From assembly GCF_004120195.1 (NCBI RefSeq), contig NZ_SCHN01000014.1, positions 124,001-188,000 on the forward strand: 64,000 nucleotides of DNA. Reading direction: 5' to 3'. Shown here one piece after another: positions 49,834 through 61,033 of the stretch (its first letter is position 1; each line of letters opens with the position of its first letter). Below the pieces are notes generated by a model, which searched no databases, was not told where the DNA came from, and saw only the letters and a program-made list of their open reading frames with translations. The position numbers were made by a program, and so were the translations under genes. This stretch comes from Enterovibrio baiacu. GTDB taxonomy: Bacteria; Pseudomonadota; Gammaproteobacteria; Enterobacterales; Vibrionaceae.

Positions 49834-51141
49834 TTATACTGTAACAGTCTGTTCAGTAACGATAAAGTTACCGAGATCACTGTCTTCCCGTTTTTTTAGC
49901 CTCATCCAATCAGTCTGAGGTAACCGCACATCGACTAGCAAACTTCCGTCCGGCTCGTATTCTTCGTGCAAAATGCATCGCAACTGACAGAATTTACTGT
50001 GCATTCTGCCAATGGCTGCGGGTGGAATACGTAAGCGATAGCTTACCATAGTCCCCGCGAGCCTCTCGGTCAGTGCCTCAAAAAGAAGATCTATACCCCG
50101 ATCTGCAAGTGCCGACACCCAAACAATACGGGGAACACCTTCTTCATCACGCTCAATGCGCGGTGAAGTATCTTCCATATTGTCGATCTTGTTCATCACG
50201 AGCAAGGTTGGGACGTCACCCGCATCGATCTCTTCCAAAACAACGTTGACGGCGTCAATGTTTTCTCTGAAACGATCATCGCTGGCATCGATCACATGCA
50301 ACAACAGTGTTGCTTCTTGTGTCTCTTTTAGCGTTGCTTTAAAGGCTGCAACCAAGTCGTGAGGCAAATGACGAATGAATCCCACCGTGTCAGCAAGAAT
50401 CGTGTCACCAACATCTTCCACCTCAATTTTACGAAGCGTCGGGTCAAGTGTCGCAAACAATTGGTCTGCAGCATAAACGCCAGCTTCAGTAATACGGTTA
50501 AAGAGGGTTGATTTGCCAGCATTGGTGTAGCCCACCAATGACACGGTCGGAATTTCTGCACGGTTACGTGCTCGACGCCCCTGCTCGCGCTGTTTGGCTA
50601 CCTTATCAAGTCTACGCAATATCGCTTTAACGCGATCACGTAATAGGCGTCTATCGGTTTCGAGCTGGCTTTCACCAGGACCACGTAAACCAATTCCCCC
50701 TTTTTGACGTTCAAGGTGCGTCCAGCCACGAATGAGTCGCGTGGAAAGATGTCGAAGCTGAGCAAGCTCAACTTGTAACTTACCTTCGTGCGTTCGCGCT
50801 CGTTGAGCAAAGATATCGAGGATCAAACCCGTTCGATCAAGCACTCGGCACTGAACCAAACGTTCTAAGTTACGTTCCTGTGCAGGTGTTAACGAATGAT
50901 TAAATATGACGATTTCAGCCCCGAGCATTCGGACTGCGTCTGCGATTTCGAGGGCTTTACCTTCACCAACAAAGTACTTGGAATGCGGGGTCTGACGGCT
51001 GCCTGTTACAGTTTGCAGCTTGGTCACCCCCGCAGACGATACCAGCATTTCAAATTCGCTGAGATCTTCCCATTCACCTTCTTGAGTGAAGTTGATATGA
51101 ACTAAAACAGCCTGTTCACCGGCTTCGTAACGGTCAAACAA
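49834..51141 (-). CDS. hflX: HflX, ribosome-splitting GTPase
   Basis: A 435-residue GTPase that rescues stalled 70S ribosomes under stress. N-terminal ribosome-binding domain (HLERQKGGIGLRGPGESQ), then G1 GYTNAGKSTLFNR, G3 DTVGFIRHLPHDLV, G4 NKID. The start overlaps no gene; hfq lies 26 bases upstream. Confidence 0.97.
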   Translation of the reverse strand: MFDRYEAGEQAVLVHINFTQEGEWEDLSEFEMLVSSAGVTKLQTVTGSRQTPHSKYFVGEGKALEIADAVRMLGAEIVIFNHSLTPAQERNLERLVQCRVLDRTGLILDIFAQRARTHEGKLQVELAQLRHLSTRLIRGWTHLERQKGGIGLRGPGESQLETDRRLLRDRVKAILRRLDKVAKQREQGRRARNRAEIPTVSLVGYTNAGKSTLFNRITEAGVYAADQLFATLDPTLRKIEVEDVGDTILADTVGFIRHLPHDLVAAFKATLKETQEATLLLHVIDASDDRFRENIDAVNVVLEEIDAGDVPTLLVMNKIDNMEDTSPRIERDEEGVPRIVWVSALADRGIDLLFEALTERLAGTMVSYRLRIPPAAIGRMHSKFCQLRCILHEEYEPDGSLLVDVRLPQTDWMRLKKREDSDLGNFIVTEQTVTV

Positions 51142-51167
51142 GCGATCAACTCCTTACCAAAGGATTG

Positions 51168-51452
<285 letters not shown>

Positions 51453-51537
51453 TTATTGGTTTGTAGTTGTATTTCGCAACAAAAAAGATCAACAACGTCG
51501 CTTACAACAATCAAAGTATACCCTGCTCAAACTGCGA

Positions 51538-52464
51538 TCAGGTCAAACACTTTGTGACTGTTTGTAACGATAGCGTAGCGTTGTCGCTATCAAGCCACGT
51601 CAAATCATCCCAGCTTCTCAGCCAAGTAATCTGACGTTTGGCTAACTGACGGGTGGCACACACTCCACGATAAACAGCATCATCTAACGAGCCGCTACCC
51701 GACAAATAATCCCACATCTGACGGTAACCTACGCAGCGAATCGACGGCATGTCTGCATGCAGATCGCCGCGTTCAAATAGCGCACGCACCTCCTTCTCAA
51801 ACCCTGCTTCCATCATTTTCTGGAAACGAAGCTCGATCCGGCGATGTAGTTCTCCCCTTTCCTTGGGGGCTATAGCAAATTGGTGAACCTCGTATGGCAA
51901 CGGGTCACCTTTGGTTTGGGTTAACTCAGTCAGAGTTTTACCCGAAATACGAAAAACTTCCAGCGCTCTCGACAATCGCTGCGGATCATTAGGATGAATC
52001 CTCGCACCTGATACAGGATCGATACGACAGAGTTCATCATGCAGCGCTTGCCATCCGTGAGCTTGGGCTTCCTGCTCAATAGTAGCTCGGATCACCGGAT
52101 CCGCGGCTGGCAAAGGTGATAAGCCTTCCAATAATGCTTTGAAGTAAAGCATCGTACCACCAACCAAAACCGGAATTCTCCCTTTTGCGACAATCTCTTG
52201 CATTTCTCGCAGGGCGTCTTCACGAAAATCAGCCGCCGAGTAAGCTTCTGATGGGTCGCGAATATCAATAAGGCGGTGCGGCGCAAGTGCCAATTCTTCC
52301 GCCGTTGGTTTCGCGGTACCGATGTTCATGTCTCGATAGATCAGCGCGCTGTCGACACTGATGATCTCTACCGGGAACTGCTGTCTCAGTGCGATCGCCA
52401 AATCCGTTTTACCGGATGCCGTTGGCCCCATTAAAAAAACCGCTTTAGGCAGCGTATTACTCAT
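51538..52464 (-). CDS. miaA: MiaA, tRNA dimethylallyltransferase
   Basis: A 308-residue enzyme adding dimethylallyl to A37 of tRNAs reading U-starting codons. Walker-like loop [33 protein letters not shown], and [15 protein letters not shown]. It overlaps mutL by eight bases. Confidence 0.97.
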   Translation of the reverse strand: MSNTLPKAVFLMGPTASGKTDLAIALRQQFPVEIISVDSALIYRDMNIGTAKPTAEELALAPHRLIDIRDPSEAYSAADFREDALREMQEIVAKGRIPVLVGGTMLYFKALLEGLSPLPAADPVIRATIEQEAQAHGWQALHDELCRIDPVSGARIHPNDPQRLSRALEVFRISGKTLTELTQTKGDPLPYEVHQFAIAPKERGELHRRIELRFQKMMEAGFEKEVRALFERGDLHADMPSIRCVGYRQMWDYLSGSGSLDDAVYRGVCATRQLAKRQITWLRSWDDLTWLDSDNATLSLQTVTKCLT

Positions 52465-54484
52465 GTTCGAATGCTTCTATTGCGGTTGCCACGTCGACCG
52501 GACGCAACAACGTTGAATAATGCTCTGCCAGTTCTCCCTGCCAGCAATGTTCTAGTTCAGTGATTAAGGTCACTGCTTGTGATAAGCCATAGGCATCACT
52601 TTTCTGCGTCGCTTTTCTTGCAAGCCAATTAGCCAGACTATCTGGGGATAGCGAGGTTTGACTGTCTGTTTGCTGCGACAAAAAGCCGAATAGTTCAGGG
52701 ATCAGTGATTGCAGGTTGTGCTTACGCAATGGTTGGCACACCGCCATCACCATCATCTGGCTGGCTGATTTTTGACGGAGTACAATACCAAATCGTTGTA
52801 ATAATTGATCATATTCCGACATGACCGCCATCTCTTCAGGCGATGCAGGGATAGCTTGTGGGATCAACAAAGGCTGTGCTTTCAGGCCCGGTGCGCTCAT
52901 GCCCACACGCATTTGTCCCAATGCATGCAAATGGCTTGCGACGTCCAAATCTAATAACGCGATTCCCTCTGCGCGCTGCAATAGCAGATAACGGGAAGCG
53001 ACAATCGTGAGTGCTTTACCAAGGCCACCATCGGTATGACCCACAGAGACAGCGTTCAATGACATGGCAGCAGGCGCTTCTGCAACCTTATTTTGAACGG
53101 GCATGTCAGGGGTTTGCATCAACGCCTCGTAAGCACGTTGTGTCGCTTTCGAAGGCGCTGATGGTTTCTCAGGCATGGAAGCACGTCCACTGCCTTGGGA
53201 AGAAAATGCACTCGACTGGCGGCCACCGTTAGACTCAGAGGATGGACGCCACGCAGCGCGTTCACCCTGGCCACCTGTTGCGCCAGCGTACGACCCCGAA
53301 GAAGAACGCGCACTGGGTGCGGACGATACGGTTTTTGGCGCGGATGCCATCGACTCAGCAAACACATCTTCAGCCACAACCCCTTCGCTCTCTTCCTCTT
53401 GTGCCTCTCCACCCGCATAGGCGGTTTGCACTGGCTCGATGACGTTGTCGTTTTCCTCAAAATCCAGCGAAGGGGCGTGCTCTGCCATCACTTGTTGCAA
53501 CGCATCAGACACGGCTTGGTATATGAAGTCATGCACCAAACGGGCTTGATGGAAACGCACTTCGTGCTTCGCAGGATGCACATTCACATCCACTTGATGC
53601 GGATCGATGTCGATATACAGCACGTAGGCCGCAAACTGATCAGGCTTGAGCGTGGCTTCATAACCTTGTCGAATCGCATGGTTAATCAGCCTGTCTTTCA
53701 TCATGCGTTGGTTAACAAAGCAATGCTGAATGTCATTTTGAGCGCGTGCACCTTCTGGCGTACAAATCCAACCGTGCAGCGATAACCCTTGGTGCTCCAA
53801 GCTCACCTGCGCGGCGGTTCTTACAAATTGTGGCCCACACACAGCTGCTAATCGACGCTCACGTTGGGCATCGTTTTCCGCGATGCGGTATTGGCGCACA
53901 ATGGTGCCATTGTGACGGAGCGTAATGGCGACATCGAATCGGCTTAGCGCAATGCGCTTAAGTAATTCATCAATGTGACCAAATTCTGTTTTGTCAGTAC
54001 GAAGGAATTTTCGGCGAGCGGGCGTATTAAAAAACAAATCCACCACTTCTACCGTGGTGCCGACAGGGTGTGCCGCAGGCTTGATTTGCACCGACATGTC
54101 ACGGCCTTCGGCGTGTGCTGACCATGCCTCGGTTTGCGCTTCCGTGCGAGAAGTCAGTGTAAGTCGGGAAACCGAACTAATACTGGCGAGCGCTTCGCCA
54201 CGAAAACCAAGGCTAACAATGGCTTCAAGATCGTCAAGGCAGGCAATTTTCGAGGTGGCATGACGGCTCAAGGCGAGTTCTAACTCGCCCTTGTCGATGC
54301 CGCATCCATTGTCACGGATGCGAATCAATTTGCTGCCGCCTTTTTCAATATCGACGTCAATACGCGTGGCACCCGCATCGATACTGTTTTCCACCAGCTC
54401 TTTCACCACAGACGCCGGTCTTTCAACCACCTCGCCCGCGGCAATTTGGTTCGCTAACCTTGCCGGTAATATCTGAATTGCCAT
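52457..54484 (-). CDS. mutL: MutL, DNA mismatch repair protein
   Basis: A 675-residue MutL. GHKL ATPase motifs: [34 protein letters not shown]. After a Ser/Gly/Ala-rich linker (about residues 330-450) comes the dimerisation domain. No endonuclease metal motif (DQHAxxE) is visible, as expected for a methyl-directed gammaproteobacterium. Three bases after amiB. Confidence 0.97.
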   Translation of the reverse strand: MAIQILPARLANQIAAGEVVERPASVVKELVENSIDAGATRIDVDIEKGGSKLIRIRDNGCGIDKGELELALSRHATSKIACLDDLEAIVSLGFRGEALASISSVSRLTLTSRTEAQTEAWSAHAEGRDMSVQIKPAAHPVGTTVEVVDLFFNTPARRKFLRTDKTEFGHIDELLKRIALSRFDVAITLRHNGTIVRQYRIAENDAQRERRLAAVCGPQFVRTAAQVSLEHQGLSLHGWICTPEGARAQNDIQHCFVNQRMMKDRLINHAIRQGYEATLKPDQFAAYVLYIDIDPHQVDVNVHPAKHEVRFHQARLVHDFIYQAVSDALQQVMAEHAPSLDFEENDNVIEPVQTAYAGGEAQEEESEGVVAEDVFAESMASAPKTVSSAPSARSSSGSYAGATGGQGERAAWRPSSESNGGRQSSAFSSQGSGRASMPEKPSAPSKATQRAYEALMQTPDMPVQNKVAEAPAAMSLNAVSVGHTDGGLGKALTIVASRYLLLQRAEGIALLDLDVASHLHALGQMRVGMSAPGLKAQPLLIPQAIPASPEEMAVMSEYDQLLQRFGIVLRQKSASQMMVMAVCQPLRKHNLQSLIPELFGFLSQQTDSQTSLSPDSLANWLARKATQKSDAYGLSQAVTLITELEHCWQGELAEHYSTLLRPVDVATAIEAFEHE

Positions 54485-54487
54485 TGG

Positions 54488-56218
54488 TTAGCTCCCGGGG
54501 ATAATCAACGTCTGACCGATCGCCAATTCGTCTGAACGCAGCTTGTTGGCTCTTCGGATACTTTCTACCGAGATACCGTAATTGCTGGCAATCTTACCCA
54601 GATACTCGCCACGTTTCACTTTGTGCTTCGTATCTTTGGGCTTTATACCCACAATCTTTAGCTTTTGACCCACAGCCAATTCATCTTTACGCAATTTGTT
54701 CGCTTTGCGGATGCTCGACACAGTCACGCCATAGTTCGCCGCAATCTTCCCAAGGTATTCTCCTCGGGCAACAGTATGCGTTCGTGTCACCGTGGATGAA
54801 GGACGGCTGTTCGAGGCGCTACTCGATGACGAACTGGCACTGGAAGACTGACTTCCCGACGACGCATTCGAGGCAAGGGATTTCACGTTCACGTCGGGCA
54901 CAGTTAACACCTGACCTACACGTAACCCGCTCGATTTTAAACCATTCGCCGCTTTAATCGCGGAGACTGAACTGCCGTATTTTTTCGCAATCACAGACAA
55001 AGATTGCCCCGATGTGACCTTATGTTTGATGCCGTTTTTGCGCGCGGCCATCAAGGTGCCATCCGGCGGGAAATCTTCGAAATACGCCAACACGCCTTTA
55101 AACACAGCATTGGCAATTTTTTGCTGATGGTTAGAACTCAGCAGCAGAGTTTCTTCTTGTGGGTTAGTGATAAAGCCCGCTTCCACCAGCAATGAAGGAA
55201 TGTCAGGCGATTTCAATACAGCAAGGCTTGCATGCTCAGGGCTTGATTTGTGCAGCTTCGTCACGCGTCCCATTTCTTTCAGGACACGCACCGCCACGTC
55301 ATAGCCTTCTTTTTGCGAATTACTGAACTGCAAATCCAGCACGGCGCGGCTGAGATATTCATCTTCGTTATCATCGAGAAGTGCACCACCGCCGAGAAGG
55401 TTCGACTGTTCTTCATGCTTCTCAATCCATCGACCGATTTCACTGTTCGCACGACGACGGGATAATACCCACACCGATGCGCCGCGTGGCTGCGGTTTGT
55501 GGAAACCATCCGCGTGAACAGACACCAACAAATGCGCGCCATGTTTACGCGCAATTTCAGAGCGTTTGTTAAGGTCGAGGAAGTAGTCACCGTTTCGCGT
55601 CATAACCGCTTTCATGCCAGGCACGGCATTAATTTTTGCGGCCAGGCGACGAGAAATAGACAAGGTGACGTGTTTTTCGTATTTACGACGAGGGCCTATT
55701 GCGCCAGGGTCATTGCCACCGTGACCGGGGTCGATGGCGATAATGATGTCATCCGTACCAAAGGGCAGCGCCGCTTGAGCTTCTGTTGGCTCAGACTTCT
55801 TTGGCTTTGCAACCTTCTTTGGCATTTTGTGCGGCAAATCGATCACAAGACGGTGACCGTATTCGCCACCAGGCTTCAGGGCAAAGATGCGCGGCGTGCT
55901 TTGGTCTTTAAGTTCAAAGACCAGACGGTAGGTGCCTTTACTTGGCGGGTTACTTTTTCGAACACGGCTCAAAATCTTGCTGTTTTGAACACCCATCGGC
56001 AAGTTTGCAGTGACAGATGTCCCATTCAGATCGATGACAAGACGATTCGGTTTGGTCAACGTAAAATAAGAAAACTCTGGCGTTTCCGCCATGTCCATAA
56101 CAACGCGTGTTTCCTCAGGTGCAGGCCAAACACGCACGTTTTCTAGCGTATTTGCCCATGCCGTGGCCATCATTCCTAGCCAACACAGTAGACCTACCAG
56201 CATTCCCCGCCAATGCAT
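54488..56218 (-). CDS. amiB: AmiB-type N-acetylmuramoyl-L-alanine amidase with three LysM repeats
   Basis: A roughly 576-residue periplasmic amidase that splits septal peptidoglycan at division. Order: signal peptide (MLVGLLCWLGMMATAWA), AMIN domain (~25-120), Amidase_3 (AIDPGHGGNDPGAIG, VSVHADGF, LVEAGFITN with zinc ligands and Glu), a Ser-rich linker, then three LysM repeats (KVTSGQSLSVIAKKYG, TVARGEYLGKIAANYG, KVKRGEYLGKIASNYG). E. coli AmiB has no LysM; the multi-LysM form is typical of Vibrionaceae. I chose the ATG at 56218; a TTG at 56245 is in frame upstream. Confidence 0.94.
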   Translation of the reverse strand: MHWRGMLVGLLCWLGMMATAWANTLENVRVWPAPEETRVVMDMAETPEFSYFTLTKPNRLVIDLNGTSVTANLPMGVQNSKILSRVRKSNPPSKGTYRLVFELKDQSTPRIFALKPGGEYGHRLVIDLPHKMPKKVAKPKKSEPTEAQAALPFGTDDIIIAIDPGHGGNDPGAIGPRRKYEKHVTLSISRRLAAKINAVPGMKAVMTRNGDYFLDLNKRSEIARKHGAHLLVSVHADGFHKPQPRGASVWVLSRRRANSEIGRWIEKHEEQSNLLGGGALLDDNEDEYLSRAVLDLQFSNSQKEGYDVAVRVLKEMGRVTKLHKSSPEHASLAVLKSPDIPSLLVEAGFITNPQEETLLLSSNHQQKIANAVFKGVLAYFEDFPPDGTLMAARKNGIKHKVTSGQSLSVIAKKYGSSVSAIKAANGLKSSGLRVGQVLTVPDVNVKSLASNASSGSQSSSASSSSSSASNSRPSSTVTRTHTVARGEYLGKIAANYGVTVSSIRKANKLRKDELAVGQKLKIVGIKPKDTKHKVKRGEYLGKIASNYGISVESIRRANKLRSDELAIGQTLIIPGS

Positions 56219-56222
56219 ACCG

Positions 56223-56690
56223 TTAATTCCACTCCATTTTTTCAATCAAGGCATTGCCCGCCACGGTATTGGCTTTCACCTGTACCGTTCGCTGCTCACC
56301 GTCATATTTTAATGTGATATCAAGATCTGGCTCAGGCAACAGGCCTACACCTTTCTCCGGCCATTCCACCAAACAGAGTGCATCCGGCGTGAAATAGTCA
56401 CGGATCCCCATGAATTCCAGCTCTTCAGGATCGGCAAGGCGATATAAATCAAAATGATAAACCTGCCACGTCGCTAACTGATAAGGCTCTACCAAAGTAT
56501 ACGTCGGACTCTTTACTTTGCCCGAATGACCTAAGGATTGAATGAAGCCACGAGAAAACGTGGTTTTCCCGGCACCAAGATCGCCGTGCAGGTAAATGGT
56601 GGTTTGCGCAGAACACGCCGCTGCAATTGCGGCACCAAACGCCACCGTCGCTTGCTCATCGGCAAGCTCAGTGTTGAAAATCTCTGTCAT
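56223..56690 (-). CDS. tsaE: TsaE, tRNA t6A37 synthesis ATPase
   Basis: A roughly 155-residue P-loop ATPase needed for t6A37 modification with TsaB, TsaC and TsaD. Walker A is [26 protein letters not shown] and [15 protein letters not shown] are TsaE signatures. ATG at 56690 or an upstream GTG at 56699 may start it. Between nnr and amiB as usual. Confidence 0.95.
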   Translation of the reverse strand: MTEIFNTELADEQATVAFGAAIAAACSAQTTIYLHGDLGAGKTTFSRGFIQSLGHSGKVKSPTYTLVEPYQLATWQVYHFDLYRLADPEELEFMGIRDYFTPDALCLVEWPEKGVGLLPEPDLDITLKYDGEQRTVQVKANTVAGNALIEKMEWN

Positions 56691-56740
56691 GTTTCTCACT
56701 GCTTTGTTGTCTGGGAGTCATTTCGCTCACAGATCGACAT

Positions 56741-58225
56741 TTATGCCAACTTCTTTCCCAGCAAAGGAAGCAGGTCACTGGCAACCAGGCCTCGCTCTCC
56801 AAACTGTTTCACGGCAATGTCCGCCGCATGACTGTGCAGGAAAGTTCCGAAAATTGCTGCACGATCAATGTGTTTTGTTTGAGAAATGAAGGCCGCAATA
56901 GTACCCGCCAAGACATCTCCCATCCCTCCGGACGCCATTCCGGAGTTACCCGCATCTATTACGGTGAAAACGCTGCCATCATAAACGATTGTGCCCGCAC
57001 CTTTAAGCACGACGACACCGCCATATCGGCTCTGTAACTCTTTGACGGCAGAAAATCGATCCCGTTCAATCGAACTGATGCTGATCCCCAATAATTTTGC
57101 CGCTTCTCCAGGATGCGGCGTCAGTACCCAATTGGCATAGCGTCGAGGATACTGACGCAGGAAGTGCAGTGCATCGGCATCAAGTACCATGGGTAAATGC
57201 GTGGCGAGTGCGCCGTCGAACAACTGCCGCGCCCATGACGAGTGTCCAAGACCTGGTCCAATCGCAATGACATCAGCCCACGTCAGTATGTTGTCGAGAA
57301 CATCCGCTCCGTCACTGCGCTTCCACTGTCGAGTCATCAGTTCAGGTTGACGCGCAAGTATCGCAGGCATATTGGCTTCTGCGGTTAATAGCGATACCAC
57401 CCCCGCACCAGAGCGTAACGCAGATTGGCCGCAGAGTAATATGGCTCCGCCCATGCCCTGTTGACCCCCAATGCACATGACGCGCCCCAAACTGCCTTTG
57501 TGCGATGTTCTCTTGCGTTGAGGTTCAATGGCGTTTGCACGATGTTTACCGAGTCGCGTCACCGCTGAAGGGAAGGCCGCTTCAAATGCCGAATCAATGC
57601 CTAAGCCGTCAAACACCGCATCGCCAACATGATCTCGCGCTTTTCCCGTGAACATGCCCTGTTTCAACGCCACAAAGCTGATGGTCACATCGGCTTCAAT
57701 GGCACAACCGAACACACACCCTGTGTTTGCACACAGGCCCGACGGAATATCGACCGCCAAGCACGGCGCATCTGTCGCGTTCATCGCTTGGATCACGCAG
57801 GCATAATCACCTCGGATGCGGCGGTTCAATCCCGTCCCGAATAAAGCATCCACCATCAAATCAGGGGGATCACGAAGATCAAGCGACATGGAAATAGCGC
57901 CCCCCGCTTTCTCAAAGGCATCTCTTGCGGTAGCGGCATCTCCCATCAAAGAGCGAGGCTCAACCAAAGAATGAAGTTGCACAAGCAAACCGTCTTCCAA
58001 CGCAAGGCGACCAATCACATACCCGTCGCCCGCGTTATTGCCGCTGCCACAGCAAATAAGCACCGTTTTTGCCGTCGGCCAATATTGACGTAAGCATTGA
58101 TACGCAGCCGCACCCGCTCGCTCCATCAAGGTGTACATATCAACGCCAAGATCCTCAGCGATCTTTCGTTCTCCGTCTCTTACTTGATCCGATCGGTAAA
58201 GCGAGTGTGGTAAACTGGCAACCAT
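56741..58225 (-). CDS. nnr: Bifunctional NAD(P)H-hydrate epimerase/dehydratase
   Basis: A 494-residue two-domain enzyme that repairs hydrated NAD(P)H. The N-terminal epimerase (about 1-215) has [19 protein letters not shown]; the C-terminal ADP-dependent dehydratase has [13 protein letters not shown] and [17 protein letters not shown]. Divergent from queG with almost no gap. Confidence 0.95.
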   Translation of the reverse strand: MVASLPHSLYRSDQVRDGERKIAEDLGVDMYTLMERAGAAAYQCLRQYWPTAKTVLICCGSGNNAGDGYVIGRLALEDGLLVQLHSLVEPRSLMGDAATARDAFEKAGGAISMSLDLRDPPDLMVDALFGTGLNRRIRGDYACVIQAMNATDAPCLAVDIPSGLCANTGCVFGCAIEADVTISFVALKQGMFTGKARDHVGDAVFDGLGIDSAFEAAFPSAVTRLGKHRANAIEPQRKRTSHKGSLGRVMCIGGQQGMGGAILLCGQSALRSGAGVVSLLTAEANMPAILARQPELMTRQWKRSDGADVLDNILTWADVIAIGPGLGHSSWARQLFDGALATHLPMVLDADALHFLRQYPRRYANWVLTPHPGEAAKLLGISISSIERDRFSAVKELQSRYGGVVVLKGAGTIVYDGSVFTVIDAGNSGMASGGMGDVLAGTIAAFISQTKHIDRAAIFGTFLHSHAADIAVKQFGERGLVASDLLPLLGKKLA

Positions 58226-58258
58226 CTGATGTCATCCATGTTTTGTTGTTCTGATCTT

Positions 58259-59413
58259 ATGTCTAATTCTCGATCTTCATCGTCGATCAATCTTAACCAA
58301 CTCGCTGAAAATATCAGGCTATGGGGCCGTGAACTAGGTTTTCAGCATATTGGTATTGCTGATATTGATCTTCGTCAGCATGAAGCGCAGCTACAGCGCT
58401 GGCTAGATGCTGGCTATCATGGCGACATGGATTGGATGGCACGTCATGGCATGATGCGCGCACGCCCTCAAGAGCTCGTTGAAGGAACGATCCGTGTGAT
58501 CAGCGCCAGAATGGACTACCTCCCACCCGATGCAGGTTTCGCAAAGACGCTGGATGACCCAACCCTCGCCTACATTAGCCGATACGCACTTGGCCGTGAT
58601 TACCATAAATTGATCCGTAACCGGCTTAAAAAGTTGGGAGAGCGCATCGAGCAGGAAGTCGGCCAGTTTGGCTATCGCCCTTTTGTTGATTCCGCACCGG
58701 TTCTTGAGCGCCCATTGGCAGAGAAAGCCGGTTTGGGCTGGACGGGTAAACATTCGCTTTTGCTGAATGAAGGCACAGGCTCCTGGTTTTTCTTAGGCGA
58801 GCTACTGATAGATTTGCCGTTACCTGTCGATGAAGCCAAAGAAAATCAATGCGGTAAGTGTGTTGCCTGCATGACATCTTGCCCCACCAACGCCATTGTC
58901 GCAGAAGGTGTGGTCGATGCCAGGCGCTGTATTTCTTACCTCACCATAGAGCTCGATGGCGCAATTCCTGTGGCGTTTCGTCAAGCCATCGGCAATCGTA
59001 TCTATGGGTGTGATGATTGCCAACTTGTTTGCCCCTATAACCGAGAAGCTGAACTCACGCTGGAGCCAGATTTCCACGGTAGGGCATCTCTGGTTCAACA
59101 ACCTTTGACGACGCTTTTTACTTGGGATGAAAAGACATTTTTAAAAGAAACGGAAGGCTCGGCTATTCGCCGTATAGGGCACGAAAAATGGCGCAGGAAC
59201 CTCTCTGTTGCAATGGGCAATGCGCCTTATAACGAAGAGATCATAGATCTTTTACAAGCAGCAAAAGGATTCTCTGCTATGCTTGATGAGCATCTTGACT
59301 GGGCGATAGAACAGCAGCTTTCTCGTCGACAGGATGCATCAATTGATGTGCTTCCAGCTTCCACAAAGCGGTTAGTACGAATTGTTCAAAAAGGCTTACC
59401 GAGGGATGCATGA
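58259..59413 (+). CDS. queG: QueG, epoxyqueuosine reductase
   Basis: A 384-residue cobalamin and 4Fe-4S enzyme that performs the last step of queuosine synthesis in tRNA. Two ferredoxin motifs are clear: CGKCVACMTSCPTNAI and CDDCQLVCPYNREAE. The catalytic region includes YISRYALGRDYHKLIRNRL. I chose the ATG at 58259; an ATG at 58229 leaves only three bases before divergent nnr. Confidence 0.95.
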   Translation: MSNSRSSSSINLNQLAENIRLWGRELGFQHIGIADIDLRQHEAQLQRWLDAGYHGDMDWMARHGMMRARPQELVEGTIRVISARMDYLPPDAGFAKTLDDPTLAYISRYALGRDYHKLIRNRLKKLGERIEQEVGQFGYRPFVDSAPVLERPLAEKAGLGWTGKHSLLLNEGTGSWFFLGELLIDLPLPVDEAKENQCGKCVACMTSCPTNAIVAEGVVDARRCISYLTIELDGAIPVAFRQAIGNRIYGCDDCQLVCPYNREAELTLEPDFHGRASLVQQPLTTLFTWDEKTFLKETEGSAIRRIGHEKWRRNLSVAMGNAPYNEEIIDLLQAAKGFSAMLDEHLDWAIEQQLSRRQDASIDVLPASTKRLVRIVQKGLPRDA

Positions 59414-59495
59414 ATAATGCAAATATTGACGGAATTAGCATTTTTCGGCCAAGCATCAATCAAAAATAAGACACAGATTCACTTCTGCTGCGCAA

Positions 59496-59783
59496 TGTGG
59501 AAAACATTTTCAGTACGGCATCATTCGATGCACATCAATAAAGTTAAACACATACTGTGAATAAACTCAGTCGACATTCATAAATAGTGAATAAGCTGGG
59601 GATAATAAAGCAAGATTTTTAACTAACACCCCTTCAAACCCAGGTATCACAAGGGTTTAAAAGAAAAACTTATCCAACGCTTCATTTTTCAGCTGATCAG
59701 CACCTAATCACAATCACCCTGTAAATTAGGCCTTTAAATAGTTTAATCAACGACGTTACCCACAAGGATAGCGATGTGGATAA
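59496..59783. other. DnaA-box cluster, candidate datA-like locus
   Basis: The gap between queG and the tRNA-Gly genes (59414-59986) has no gene but several DnaA boxes: perfect TGTGGATAA at 59775-59783; relaxed-consensus TGTGGAAAA at 59496-59504 and TGTGAATAA at 59556-59564; one-mismatch copies at 59586-59594, 59597-59605 and 59756-59764; and a weak one at 59670-59678. As I recall, E. coli datA, which sequesters DnaA and promotes hydrolysis of DnaA-ATP with IHF, lies beside the glyVXY genes in the same queG-tRNA-orn neighbourhood. I infer the same function here. Confidence 0.6.
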
Positions 59784-59986
59784 CTCTGTTGAGAAACACG
59801 ATAAAATGGTGCTCAAGCGCTAGATAACTAACGAAAGTCAGTGGATAGTTCAGATTTTTATAGGCTAGATCCAGCCTGAGGTTCATGCTTCACAGCATTA
59901 TTGACAACGACTCGCTGTACCCTGCGTTCAACTGGTACATGATCTGCGTAGTGTTGGTGCTTACAGAAGATAGTCTGTAAGAAATT

Positions 59987-60062
59987 TGGAGCGACACACG
60001 AGGTTCGAACTCGTGACCTCAACCTTGGCAAGGTTGCGCTCTACCAGCTGAGCTAGTGTCGC
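59987..60062 (-). tRNA. tRNA-Gly(GCC), copy 6 of 6
   Basis: 76 bases including encoded CCA. Acceptor GCGACAC / GTGTCGC, anticodon GCC in the CTTGCCAAG loop, T-arm GAGTTCGAACCTC, discriminator T. Last copy in the direction of transcription. Confidence 0.97.
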
Positions 60063-60139
60063 ATTGAGCATCCGATGACATCGGACATTTTTCTATGCCT
60101 CATGAAGAAGAGACACTGTTTCTCTCGAGGAGAAGAATT

Positions 60140-60215
60140 TGGAGCGACACACGAGGTTCGAACTCGTGACCTCAACCTTGGCAAGGTTGCGCTCTACCAG
60201 CTGAGCTAGTGTCGC
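60140..60215 (-). tRNA. tRNA-Gly(GCC), copy 5 of 6
   Basis: Identical in sequence to the neighbouring copies: 76 bases with CCA, anticodon GCC. A 77-base spacer separates it from the last copy. Confidence 0.97.
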
Positions 60216-60314
60216 AGAGCATTCGATAAATCGAATCTTTTTACATTGAGTAGCAAGGTTACTTGCGTCTCGACTTCCGACGAATCGAAAGGTGTTTCTC
60301 CGAAGAGAAAAATT

Positions 60315-60390
60315 TGGAGCGACACACGAGGTTCGAACTCGTGACCTCAACCTTGGCAAGGTTGCGCTCTACCAGCTGAGCTAGTGTCGC
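60315..60390 (-). tRNA. tRNA-Gly(GCC), copy 4 of 6
   Basis: 76 bases with encoded CCA and anticodon GCC, same as its neighbours. Flanked by near-identical 98-99 base spacers. Confidence 0.97.
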
Positions 60391-60488
60391 AGAGCATTCG
60401 ATAAATCGAACGTTTTACATTGAGCAGCAAGGTTACTTGCGTCTCGACTTCCGACGAATCGAAAGGTGTTTCTCCGAAGAGAAGAATT

Positions 60489-60564
60489 TGGAGCGACACA
60501 CGAGGTTCGAACTCGTGACCTCAACCTTGGCAAGGTTGCGCTCTACCAGCTGAGCTAGTGTCGC
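60489..60564 (-). tRNA. tRNA-Gly(GCC), copy 3 of 6
   Basis: 76 bases with encoded CCA and anticodon GCC. Gene plus spacer repeats at about 174 bases on both sides. Confidence 0.97.
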
Positions 60565-60662
60565 AGAGCATTCGATAAATCGAGCTTTTTACATTGAGAT
60601 GCAAGGTTACTTGCGCCTCGACTTCCGACGAATCGAAAGGTGTTTCTCCGAAGAGAAGAATT

Positions 60663-60738
60663 TGGAGCGACACACGAGGTTCGAACTCGTGACCTCAACC
60701 TTGGCAAGGTTGCGCTCTACCAGCTGAGCTAGTGTCGC
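60663..60738 (-). tRNA. tRNA-Gly(GCC), copy 2 of 6
   Basis: 76 bases with encoded CCA and anticodon GCC; spacer to the first copy (60739-60843) differs from the repeated ones. Confidence 0.97.
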
Positions 60739-60843
60739 ATGGATCAATGACGATCGTCACATGATCATATTTATATCGCGATTTACAGGCCTTCTGCAAC
60801 CGCGCTTCGACGAATCGAAATTTGCTTTCTCTCAAAGAGAAAT

Positions 60844-60919
60844 TGGAGCGACACACGAGGTTCGAACTCGTGACCTCAACCTTGGCAAGGTTGCGCTCTA
60901 CCAGCTGAGCTAGTGTCGC
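60844..60919 (-). tRNA. tRNA-Gly(GCC), copy 1 of 6
   Basis: First transcribed copy, 76 bases with encoded CCA and anticodon GCC, about 36 bases downstream of a strong promoter. Confidence 0.97.
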
Positions 60920-60955
60920 TTTGACGTGAGACGTTTGTCTCTGTCAGGGCTGCGA

Positions 60956-60983
60956 ATTATACGAAGAAAAATCGGCGATGCAA
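60956..60983 (-). promoter_or_regulatory. Sigma-70 promoter of the tRNA-Gly operon
   Basis: On the minus strand TTGCAT, a 16-base spacer, and a perfect TATAAT, followed by a G+C-rich GCAGCCC discriminator, the usual mark of stringently controlled stable-RNA promoters. Confidence 0.82.
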
Positions 60984-61033
60984 GCCTCTAAACTTAAAAA
61001 ATTAGATTTTTCTTCGTATCGTTTATTTTCGCA

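Noticed and set aside
59987-60919. Regular repeats with spacers resembling a CRISPR array
   Set aside because: The repeats are full tRNA-Gly genes and the spacers are themselves alike; no cas genes are nearby.
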